Assembly (NCBI GenBank): GCA_017577565.1
Contig: PKRH01000135.1
Coordinates: forward strand, 1-8,042
Direction of reading: 5' to 3'
Origin: Thermoanaerobacterales bacterium
GTDB lineage: Bacteria > Actinomycetota > Acidimicrobiia > Acidimicrobiales > JACDCH01
Length of the DNA stretch: 8,042 bases
The notes beneath the pieces were generated by a model, which saw nothing but the letters and a program-made list of their open reading frames with translations, was not told where the DNA came from and did no database searches. This document shows positions 1 through 5,156 of the stretch, one piece after another (the first letter of the stretch is position 1; each line of letters opens with the position of its first letter). The translations under genes were made by a program, and so were the position numbers.

Positions 1-230
1 TCCCCCACCCGGGCGAGCACGGCGCCGACCTCGACCGTCTCGCCCTCCTGGACGAGGATCTCGGTGAGCGTGCCGCTCACCGGCGAGGGCACCTCGGAGT
101 CGACCTTGTCGGTCGAGACCTCGAAGAGCGGCTCGTCCTCGGCGACCTGGTCGCCGACCTGCTTGAACCAACGGGTGATGGTGCCCTCGGTGACGGTCTC
201 GCCGAGCTGGGGCATCTGGATGTCGACCAT
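1..230 (-). CDS. 2-oxo acid dehydrogenase E2 component, N-terminal lipoyl domain (partial)
   Basis: This is the first 76 codons of a dihydrolipoamide acyltransferase; the gene runs off the left edge. E2 carries acyl groups on a swinging lipoyl-lysine and transfers them to CoA in the pyruvate or 2-oxoglutarate dehydrogenase complex in the cytoplasm. The visible part is one complete biotinyl/lipoyl domain: MPQLGETVTEGTI near the start and the lipoylation loop STDKVDSEVPSP, with the modified lysine at K42. The loop resembles that of actinobacterial DlaT/SucB, an E2 shared by both complexes, so the substrate cannot be decided from this fragment. The ATG at 228-230 is supported by a GGAGGG Shine-Dalgarno about 9 bases upstream. 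It lies 83 bp downstream of the E3 gene on the same strand, as expected for an E3-E2 operon. The catalytic domain is outside the window. Confidence 0.93.
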   Translation of the reverse strand, partial: MVDIQMPQLGETVTEGTITRWFKQVGDQVAEDEPLFEVSTDKVDSEVPSPVSGTLTEILVQEGETVEVGAVLARVG

Positions 231-256
231 CGGGACTCGCCCTCCGTGTCAGCGGG

Positions 257-282
257 CCGCACCGGGGGCGGGCCCGGTGCGG
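257..282 (-). terminator. Intercistronic 10-bp hairpin between E3 and E2
   Basis: A perfect inverted repeat, CCGCACCGGG at 257-266 and CCCGGTGCGG at 273-282, with a 6-base loop. It lies in the 83-bp gap between the E3 stop (314) and the E2 start (230). There is no T-run after it on the minus strand, so it is not a classical intrinsic terminator. It could attenuate E2 relative to E3 or protect the 3' end of the E3 transcript. The structure is certain; the role is inferred. Confidence 0.45.
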
Positions 283-313
283 GGTGCGGGATGCGGGGTG
301 TCGAAGGGGGCCA

Positions 314-1723
314 TCAGTGCAGCCGGCGCCCGGTCAGGTCCTGCACGGTGTCGCCGAACAGCTCGGACAGCGTCGGGTGGGGCTGGATGAACGCCGCCAC
401 CTCGTCGACGGTGGCCTCCCAGTTGACGGCGAGGTAGCCCTGGCCCAGCTGCTCGGTCACCCAGGGACCGACCATGTGCACGCCGAGGATGGTGCCGGCG
501 CGGCCGTCCGGCGTCCGCTCGGCGATGACCTTCACCAGCCCCTCCTGCTCGCCGATGATCTTCGCCCGGCTGTTGGCGCTGAAGCGGTGCTTGGCGACGA
601 CGACGTCGTAGCCGGCCTCCCGTGCCGACTCCTCGGAGTGCCCGGCGAAGGCCACCTCGGGCCGGCAGTAGATGCCCCACGGCACCCTGCCGTAGTCGAT
701 GGGCTGCGGGTCCTCGCCGAGGATGCCGCGGATGGCCACCATGCCCTCGGCGAAGCCGACGTGGGCGAGCGCCGGGGTGTCGATGCAGTCGCCGACCGCC
801 CACACGCCGTCCTCGCCGGTGCGGCAGGCCTCGTCGACGACGATGAACCCCCGCTCGTCGACCTCGACCGCGGTGCCGTCCAGCCCCAGGTCGGAGGTGG
901 CCGGCTTGCGGCCGACGGAGACGACGACGACATCGGCCTTGACCGGGTCGCCGTCCTCGACGTGGACGACGGTGCCGCCGTCGCCCGGCTCGTGGCCGGT
1001 CACCCGCACGCCGGTGCGGACCTCGATGCCGCGCTTCTTGAACGACCGCTCGACGACCTGGGACGCGTCCTTGTCGACGCCGGGGAGGATCTTGGGCAGG
1101 GCCTCGAGGATCGTCACCTGGGTGCCGAGGTCGCTCATCATCGAGGCGAACTCGCAGCCGATGGCGCCGCCACCGATGACGACCGCGGAGCCCGGCACCT
1201 CGGGCATCGACAGCACCTCGTCGGAGGTCATGACGATGCGCCCGTCGACCTCGAAGCCCGGAAGGGTCCGGGTCTCCGAGCCGGCGGCGATGATGACCGC
1301 GTCGGCGGTGAGGGTGATCCGCTCGCCGCCGTCGTTGGGGTCGACGGTGACGGTGCGCCCGGCGTGGAGCCGCCCGTGGCCGTCGTAGACGGTGACCTTG
1401 CGCCCCTTCAGCAACGTGGCGACGCCGGCGACGAGCTCGTCGACGACGGCCTGCTTGCGCTTCTGGGTGGCCGCCCAGTCGATCTCGGGCGTGCCGGCGC
1501 GGACGCCGAAGTCGCCGGCCGTGGCCACGGTGCGGTAGACGTGCGCGGACTCGAGCAGCTCCTTGGCGGGGATGCACCCCACGTTGAGGCAGGTGCCGCC
1601 GAGCCAGCGCTTCTCGACGAGTGCGATCTTGAGCCCGGCGCTGGCGCCGTAGAGCGCGGACGCGTAGCCGCCGGGGCCGCCGCCGATGACGACGACGTCG
1701 TAGTGCTCGGCCGTGGGGACCAC
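314..1723 (-). CDS. lpdA: Dihydrolipoyl dehydrogenase (E3)
   Basis: This cytoplasmic FAD flavoprotein reoxidises dihydrolipoamide on E2 and passes electrons to NAD+. The 469 residues match the usual family length. The N-terminal FAD fold has GGGPGGY at 14-20. The redox-active disulfide lies in GGTCLNVGCIPAK, with cysteines C45 and C50. A second nucleotide-binding motif, VVIGGGAIGCEF, marks the NAD domain. The C-terminal dimerisation domain ends with HPTLSE, giving the catalytic His449/Glu454 pair. The residue two before the His, often also His, is Gln here. The chosen start is GTG at 1721-1723. The GGAG directly before it is too close to act as a Shine-Dalgarno and no in-frame ATG is nearby, so the true start is uncertain by a few codons (CTG at 1729 is possible). 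E2 follows on the same strand. Confidence 0.97.
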   Translation of the reverse strand: MVPTAEHYDVVVIGGGPGGYASALYGASAGLKIALVEKRWLGGTCLNVGCIPAKELLESAHVYRTVATAGDFGVRAGTPEIDWAATQKRKQAVVDELVAGVATLLKGRKVTVYDGHGRLHAGRTVTVDPNDGGERITLTADAVIIAAGSETRTLPGFEVDGRIVMTSDEVLSMPEVPGSAVVIGGGAIGCEFASMMSDLGTQVTILEALPKILPGVDKDASQVVERSFKKRGIEVRTGVRVTGHEPGDGGTVVHVEDGDPVKADVVVVSVGRKPATSDLGLDGTAVEVDERGFIVVDEACRTGEDGVWAVGDCIDTPALAHVGFAEGMVAIRGILGEDPQPIDYGRVPWGIYCRPEVAFAGHSEESAREAGYDVVVAKHRFSANSRAKIIGEQEGLVKVIAERTPDGRAGTILGVHMVGPWVTEQLGQGYLAVNWEATVDEVAAFIQPHPTLSELFGDTVQDLTGRRLH

Positions 1724-1760
1724 CTCCAGGGAGAACTCGGGCGGGCCGGTGTCGCTGCCG

Positions 1761-1766
1761 ACTCTA
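1761..1766 (-). promoter_or_regulatory. Candidate -10 element (TAGAGT) for lpdA
   Basis: TAGAGT on the minus strand fits the actinobacterial TANNNT -10 pattern and would give a 5' leader of about 30 bases before the GTG at 1723. I see no convincing -35 box. The lpdA gene could equally be transcribed with the micro-ORF upstream. Confidence 0.35.
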
Positions 1767-1816
1767 CCGGCCGTGGCCCGGCGGCGGCGGGGGGTGCAGG
1801 CCCGCCCGCGGCGGCC

Positions 1817-1906
1817 TCAGCGGGCGAGCACGAGCTGCACGCTGAAGGCCACGAGGATGGCCAGGCCACACAGGAGGGCGGCGACGATCAGGCGGCGGGT
1901 GCTCAT
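1817..1906 (-). CDS. Putative 29-residue single-pass membrane microprotein
   Basis: A 29-codon ORF from ATG (1904-1906) to TGA (1817-1819), with no family I can name. The protein starts MSTRR, continues as an uninterrupted hydrophobic run from about residue 6 to 28 (LIVAALL, CGLAILVAF, then SVQLVLA) and ends in Arg. This is one membrane-spanning helix with positive charge before it, suggesting an N-in topology. The single Cys13 is not in a lipobox, so a lipoprotein is unlikely, and there is no obvious cleavage site and no mature domain. No Shine-Dalgarno is present; the bases before ATG read CCTCCTCGT. A TAGCCT -10 candidate lies 11 bases upstream, so a nearly leaderless mRNA is plausible. 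It precedes lpdA by 93 bp on the same strand. It could be a real small protein or a chance ORF. The hydrophobicity without interruption, in sequence this GC-rich, favours a real gene. Confidence 0.55.
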   Translation of the reverse strand: MSTRRLIVAALLCGLAILVAFSVQLVLAR

Positions 1907-1917
1907 ACGAGGAGGTC

Positions 1918-1923
1918 AGGCTA
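1918..1923 (-). promoter_or_regulatory. Candidate -10 element (TAGCCT) for the micro-ORF
   Basis: TAGCCT on the minus strand is followed by 11 bases and then the ATG at 1906. The expected transcription start falls only a few bases before the ATG, which would explain the absent Shine-Dalgarno. An inverted repeat CCGACC-CC-GGTCGG (1924-1937) abuts it upstream and could be an operator or merely GC-rich noise. Confidence 0.35.
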
Positions 1924-2008
1924 CCGACCCCGGTCGGACCGCCCCGAGCCCGGGGCCCCGGCCGCGGCCCCGGTCGGCGGCCCCGGCGCCCGGCCCGCCG
2001 GGCCCGGC

Positions 2009-2014
2009 TACGGT
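2009..2014 (+). promoter_or_regulatory. Candidate -10 element (TACGGT) for the serine hydrolase
   Basis: TACGGT fits TANNNT and lies 10 bases before the ATG at 2025. There is no Shine-Dalgarno in the GCGCGGACGC spacer, so translation is probably leaderless or nearly so. This supports ATG 2025 over the many upstream in-frame codons. The 118-bp gap (1907-2024) holds this promoter and the divergent one and otherwise only GC-rich repeats. Confidence 0.45.
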
Positions 2015-2024
2015 GCGCGGACGC

Positions 2025-3476
2025 ATGACCGATCTCGCCTCGTACCGACGCCGGCTGCAGAGCCGGCTCGCAGAGCTGGCCGCCGAGCTGCGGGTGCCCG
2101 GTGCCGCCTGCGGGGTCCTCGAGCGCGGGGAGACGGTCGTCGTCACCACCGGCGTGGCCAACGTGGCGACCCGCGCCCCGGTCACCCCCGACACGCTGTT
2201 CCAGATCGGGTCGATCACGAAGATCTACACGACGACGCTCGTCATGCAGGCGGTCGCGGCCGGGGTCGTCTCGCTCGACGACTCGGTGCGGTCGCAGCTC
2301 CAGGAGTTCACCGTGGCCGACCCGGCGGCCACCATCGAGATCACGCCCCGCCACCTCCTGGCCCACACCAGCGGCCTGGAGGGCGACCACCTCGTCGACA
2401 CCGGGTGGAACGAGGACGCCCTCGCCGCCTACGTGTCCACGCTCGCGGGGCTCGGGCAGATCCACCCGACCGCCGCCGCCTACAGCTTCTGCAACACCGG
2501 CTACGGGGTCCTCGGCCGGCTGCTCGAGGTGGCGACCGGCGAGCACTTCGACCGGGTCCTCCGCCGCCGGCTGACCCGGCCGCTCGGGTGCCGGGCCACC
2601 GTCACGCTGCCCCAGCACGCGCTGCTCCACGCCGTCGCCGTCGGCCACGTGCAGGAGCCGGGGGGCGAGCCGGTCCGCCAGTCCCGGTGGTCGCTCACCC
2701 GCTCGAACGGCCCGATGGGCGGCGTGATCGCGCCGCCGGGCGAGCTGCTGGCCTTCGCCCGCATGCACCTGGAGGGCGGCGCCGGGCCCGACGGCACCGT
2801 GCTGCTGGCGCCCGAGGCGGTCGAGGAGATGCAGCGGCCGCAGATCGACTCGCCCATCCCCAACGAGGCCCAGGCGCTGGGCTGGACCGTGCGGCGGTGG
2901 GGCGAGCTGACCTGCCTCGGCCAGGACGCCGACACCTTCGGCCAGCGGGCCGTGCTGCGGGTCGTGCCGGAGCGGGACTTCGCGGTGTGCGTGCTGACCA
3001 ACAGCCCGGCCGGCGCCGTGCTGGCCCAGGCCATGCTCGAGCTGGTCGCCGCCGACCGCCTGGAGGTGGCCCTCAACCCCACCGACCCGGTGGCCGGCGG
3101 CCGGCGCGACCTCGTGGCGGTGGCCGGCGGCGCGCGGGACCGTGCCGCGGGGGCGGCCGCCCGGCCCGTGGCCGACCCGGGCGCGCTGGCCCGGTGGGCG
3201 GGCACCTACGAGCGGCTCCACCACCGGGTGGTCGTCCGCCCCACCGACCGCGGCCTCGACCTGGCCACCGAGCCGTCGGGCGTGCTGACGGCGCTCGGCG
3301 TCCGGGACGCCGTGCTGTCCATGCGGCCGGTCGAGTCGTTCGACGACGGCCGGCTGGTCGTCGCCGGGCGCGACCCGGCGACGGGGCTGCGCGAGGTCGC
3401 CGTCCTCGTGCCGGGCGACGGCGGCCGGGGCCCGGGCCTCTACCTCGCCGGCCGCCTCCACCGGCGCCGGGGCTGA
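2025..3476 (+). CDS. Serine beta-lactamase-like hydrolase (class C/PBP4-like fold), active-site motifs altered
   Basis: A 483-residue protein of the beta-lactamase/D-alanyl-D-alanine carboxypeptidase-like serine hydrolase family; the substrate is unknown. Motif 1 is intact: GSITK with nucleophile Ser63 and Lys66. The family landmarks TPRHLLAHTSGL and LRVVPERDFAVCVLTNS are clear. The second motif, normally Y-[S/C]-N before GY, reads F155-C156-N157, so the general-base Tyr is Phe; a Tyr sits two residues earlier at 153. The third motif, commonly H-D-G in GHDGGTIGQ, reads Q300-D301-A302. From about residue 385 (LARWAGTYERL) a small beta-rich C-terminal domain follows, as in many relatives. No signal peptide is visible, so a cytoplasmic location is likely. 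The start at ATG 2025 fits the first residues of the family fold and the TACGGT element upstream. It stands alone, divergent from the micro-ORF and convergent with trkA. It may be a degenerate enzyme, an esterase or a binding protein; a beta-lactamase role is not supported. Confidence 0.88.
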   Translation: MTDLASYRRRLQSRLAELAAELRVPGAACGVLERGETVVVTTGVANVATRAPVTPDTLFQIGSITKIYTTTLVMQAVAAGVVSLDDSVRSQLQEFTVADPAATIEITPRHLLAHTSGLEGDHLVDTGWNEDALAAYVSTLAGLGQIHPTAAAYSFCNTGYGVLGRLLEVATGEHFDRVLRRRLTRPLGCRATVTLPQHALLHAVAVGHVQEPGGEPVRQSRWSLTRSNGPMGGVIAPPGELLAFARMHLEGGAGPDGTVLLAPEAVEEMQRPQIDSPIPNEAQALGWTVRRWGELTCLGQDADTFGQRAVLRVVPERDFAVCVLTNSPAGAVLAQAMLELVAADRLEVALNPTDPVAGGRRDLVAVAGGARDRAAGAAARPVADPGALARWAGTYERLHHRVVVRPTDRGLDLATEPSGVLTALGVRDAVLSMRPVESFDDGRLVVAGRDPATGLREVAVLVPGDGGRGPGLYLAGRLHRRRG

Positions 3477-3485
3477 GCCGGTCCC

Positions 3486-3503
3486 CCGGCCCCCGGGGGC
3501 CGG
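3486..3503. terminator. 18-bp perfect palindrome between convergent genes
   Basis: CCGGCCCCC followed by GGGGGCCGG is a perfect palindrome centred between 3494 and 3495. It lies in the 38-bp gap between the hydrolase stop (3476) and the trkA stop (3515). As RNA it folds to a 7-bp stem with a 4-base loop in either direction. There is no T-run, so its role as a bidirectional terminator is inferred from position and symmetry. Confidence 0.5.
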
Positions 3504-3514
3504 CCGGGCCGCGG

Positions 3515-4756
3515 TCAGCTGCCGGTGAGGATGGCGCGCACCTCGTCGATGCTCTCCGCGGTGACGAGCACGAGGACCTCGTCGCCGACCTGCAGCGAGG
3601 TGTCGCCGCGGGGGACGACGACGCGGTCGCCGCGCAGCACGGCCACGACGGTCGAGTCGCGGGGGAAGTCGAGCTCGACGATCTCGTGGCCGGCCGCCGG
3701 GCTGTCGGGGGCGAGGGTGACCTCGATGAGCGTCGCCCGCCCGCCCTCGAACGACAGCAGGCGGACGAGCGTGCCGACGCTGACCGCCTCCTCGACGAGC
3801 GCGGTGAGCAGGTGGGGGGTGGACACGGCGACGTCGACGCCCCAGCTCTCGTCGAACAGCCACTGGTTCTTCGGGTTGTTCACCCGGGCCACGACCCGGG
3901 GCACGGCGAACTCCTGCTTGGCCAGCAGGCTGATGACGAGGTTGTCCTCGTCGTCGCCGGTCACGGCGGCGACGACGTCGGCGTCGGACAGCCCGACGGC
4001 CCGGAGGCGCTCGACCTCGCAGGCGTCGGCCTCGTGCCAGCTGACCCCGGGCGGCTCGCCGACCTCCCGCATGCGGGCGACCCGGGCGGGGTCCTGCTCG
4101 ACGAGGTGGACCTCGTGGCCGGCCTGCTGCAGCTCGCCGGCGATGAACGTGCCGACCGCCAGGTAGAGGACGTCGCCGTCCTGGACGACCAGCCCGGGCT
4201 CGGCGACCCGGGCCGTCCCCATGCGGCTGACCGCGACCACGCGGGCGACGCCCGGCAGCTCGAGCTCGGCGAGCGCCGTCCCGGCGCGGCGGGCCGGCAC
4301 CGGCCGCTCGACGACGGCCACCCGGGCGCTCGGGTCGACCCAGTCGTCGCCGACGGCGTCGGGGATCAGCTTGCGGAGCACCCGGTCGATCGTCCACTGG
4401 ACCGTGGCGATCGTCGGGATGCCCAGCCGCTCGTAGATGGCGGCCCGGCGCGGGTCGTAGATGCGGGCCACCACCCGCTCGACGCCGAAGGTCTCCCGCG
4501 CCACCCGGGCGGTGACGATGTTGGAGTTGTCGCCGCTGGTGACCGCGGCGACGGCGGCCGCCTCGCGCACGCCGGCGGCCTCGAGGCGGTCGCGGTCGAA
4601 GCCCACCCCGACGACGGTGCGCCCGCCGAAGCCGGGGTCGAGTCGGCGGAAGGCCGTCGGGTCCTTGTCGACGACGGCGACCGAGTGGCCGCGCTGGTCG
4701 AGGATGCCGGCGAGGCCCGACCCGACGCGACCGCAGCCGACGATGACGACGTGCAT
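3515..4756 (-). CDS. trkA: TrkA-type potassium-uptake regulator, two fused RCK units with an apparent internal deletion
   Basis: This cytoplasmic regulator of Trk/Ktr potassium transporters binds nucleotides through RCK_N Rossmann domains. The 413 residues hold two units. Unit 1 (about 1-201) starts MHVVIVGCGRVGSG with the G7-x-G9-x-x-G12 loop and Asp30 at the end of the second strand. It also has TSGDNSN and ARIYDPRRAAIYERLG, and ends within its RCK_C domain at GDVLYLAV. Unit 2 starts abruptly at about 202 with GTFIAGELQQAGHEVHLVEQD, which normally follows a first strand and a glycine loop. It continues with TGDDEDN, RVNNPKNQWLFDESWGVDVAVSTP and an RCK_C domain to the end. Mycobacterial CeoB and CeoC are separate proteins of about 220-230 residues, so about 30 residues are missing at the join. 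Start ATG 4756 lies 8 bases after TAGCGT, consistent with a leaderless mRNA. Whether it still works on both sites is unknown. Confidence 0.93.
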   Translation of the reverse strand: MHVVIVGCGRVGSGLAGILDQRGHSVAVVDKDPTAFRRLDPGFGGRTVVGVGFDRDRLEAAGVREAAAVAAVTSGDNSNIVTARVARETFGVERVVARIYDPRRAAIYERLGIPTIATVQWTIDRVLRKLIPDAVGDDWVDPSARVAVVERPVPARRAGTALAELELPGVARVVAVSRMGTARVAEPGLVVQDGDVLYLAVGTFIAGELQQAGHEVHLVEQDPARVARMREVGEPPGVSWHEADACEVERLRAVGLSDADVVAAVTGDDEDNLVISLLAKQEFAVPRVVARVNNPKNQWLFDESWGVDVAVSTPHLLTALVEEAVSVGTLVRLLSFEGGRATLIEVTLAPDSPAAGHEIVELDFPRDSTVVAVLRGDRVVVPRGDTSLQVGDEVLVLVTAESIDEVRAILTGS

Positions 4757-4764
4757 CGGCGCGC

Positions 4765-4770
4765 ACGCTA
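4765..4770 (-). promoter_or_regulatory. Candidate -10 element (TAGCGT) for trkA
   Basis: TAGCGT on the minus strand is separated from the trkA ATG by 8 bases, the spacing expected if the ATG is at or within a base or two of the transcription start. No Shine-Dalgarno is present, which agrees with leaderless translation. Confidence 0.5.
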
Positions 4771-4813
4771 TCGCCCCGCTCCACCGGCGGTGTGCCGCGC
4801 GCCACCCGAGCGG

Positions 4814-4842
4814 TTGACCGGCCGGCCGATGTAAGGCAATCT
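4814..4842 (+). promoter_or_regulatory. Candidate promoter of the bfd-bfr operon (TTGACC, 17 bp, CAATCT)
   Basis: TTGACC at 4814-4819 matches five of six -35 consensus bases. Seventeen bases later, CAATCT at 4837-4842 keeps the A and final T of TANNNT. This is the only -35-like element I could find in the window. Transcription would begin near 4849-4852, close to an ATG at 4852. Confidence 0.4.
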
Positions 4843-4845
4843 TAC
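4831..4845. promoter_or_regulatory. Operator-like palindrome GTAAG-N5-CTTAC over the bfd -10
   Basis: A perfect 5-bp inverted repeat, GTAAG GCAAT CTTAC, in an AT-richer island that stands out from the surrounding 75% GC. It covers the proposed -10. Read on the minus strand, one arm is AGGTAAG, which equals the DtxR/IdeR half-site AGGTWAG. The arms are spaced 4 bases wider than in the standard DtxR/IdeR site, so that assignment is tentative; another metal-responsive repressor is possible. Position before an iron-storage operon supports metal control. Confidence 0.45.
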
Positions 4846-4851
4846 CTCCGC

Positions 4852-4920
4852 ATGGCTGGCACCGTTCTCGGCAGGCTCGCAGGGGTCGCACCCCGAGGCG
4901 CCGTGGGGGGCGACGCGTGA
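4852..4920 (+). CDS. Possible 22-residue leader ORF overlapping bfd
   Basis: ATG at 4852 opens 22 codons (starts MAGTVLGRLAG, ends GGDA) and stops at TGA 4918-4920, which overlaps the bfd GTG start in the sequence GTGA. It has no Shine-Dalgarno, but the proposed -10 ends 9 bases before the ATG, so leaderless translation is possible. The peptide has no recognisable motif. If translated it would couple ribosomes to bfd. It could equally be a chance frame in a 5' leader. Confidence 0.3.
   Translation: MAGTVLGRLAGVAPRGAVGGDA
4882..4894 (+). repeat. Small hairpin in the bfd 5' leader
   Basis: GGGGT-CGC-ACCCC forms a 5-bp stem with a 3-base loop, 22 bases before the bfd start. It may modulate access to the G-rich ribosome site that follows. 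In sequence this GC-rich such stems arise easily by chance. Confidence 0.2.
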
Positions 4921-5105
4921 TCGTCTGCCACTGCCACCGGGTGAACGACCGCGCCGTCCGCGAGGCCGTCGAGGCGGGGGCGCTCGACGTCGAGGACGTC
5001 GGCGCCCACTGCGGGGCCGGCACCCGCTGCGGGTCGTGCCGACCTACGATCGGGGTGCTCCTCGCCACGCTCGGGGAGCGCGAGCCCGTCGACACCGCGG
5101 CCTGA
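4917..5105 (+). CDS. bfd: Bacterioferritin-associated ferredoxin
   Basis: A 62-residue [2Fe-2S] protein that passes electrons to bacterioferritin haem so that stored iron is reduced and released. The four cluster ligands are C4, C6, C38 and C41, giving C-x-C-x31-C-x2-C, as in the Bfd/BFD-like [2Fe-2S] family (E. coli has x32). The start MIVCHCHRVND and the segment RCGSCRPTI are typical; the length is close to the E. coli protein (64). The start is GTG at 4917, preceded by a G-rich tract (GTGGGGGG) about 6 bases upstream. It is followed 51 bp later by bfr, a common pairing. An upstream 22-codon ORF overlaps the start codon. BFD-like domains also occur in nitrite reductase and other oxidoreductases, but the stand-alone size and the bfr neighbour make this assignment firm. 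Confidence 0.95.
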   Translation: MIVCHCHRVNDRAVREAVEAGALDVEDVGAHCGAGTRCGSCRPTIGVLLATLGEREPVDTAA

Positions 5106-5121
5106 CCGCTCCGGGGACCCC

Positions 5122-5136
5122 CACCCGGTTCGGGTG
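5122..5136 (+). repeat. Hairpin between bfd and bfr
   Basis: CACCCG-GTT-CGGGTG is a perfect 6-bp stem with a 3-base loop in the 51-bp gap, 9 bases before the bfr Shine-Dalgarno. It could set the ratio of Bfd to Bfr by RNA processing or partial termination; no T-run follows. Confidence 0.35.
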
Positions 5137-5156
5137 CCGCAGCCGGAGGTACAGCC

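Noticed and set aside
1924..1937. CCGACC-CC-GGTCGG as a defined operator
   Set aside because: Short GC-only inverted repeats are expected by chance in this composition, and a 2-base loop is not distinctive. Noted only beside the promoter.
1713..3476. A serine hydrolase start about 100 codons upstream of 2025
   Set aside because: The extra N-terminus is Arg/Pro/Ala-rich, overlaps the micro-ORF on the other strand, and lacks any signal peptide. ATG 2025 fits the fold and promoter.
2025..3476. Antibiotic-resistance beta-lactamase
   Set aside because: No signal peptide and altered second and third motifs; relatives of this fold are mostly esterases or peptidases.
1764..4805. A 1013-codon open frame on the minus strand opposite the hydrolase and out of frame with trkA
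   Set aside because: Arg/Gly/Pro-rich shadow of real genes with no motifs.
284..4834. A 1516-codon open frame on the plus strand running antisense to lpdA, through the hydrolase and antisense to trkA
   Set aside because: It is a by-product of extreme GC content, where stops are rare in several frames. Its composition is low-complexity Arg/Gly/Asp/Val, it has no domain I recognise, and it conflicts with lpdA, the hydrolase and trkA, each of which carries clear family motifs.
4831..4845. A standard IdeR/DtxR box
   Set aside because: Only the half-site AGGTAAG fits; the spacing between the two arms is 4 bases too wide, so I kept it only as an operator-like palindrome.
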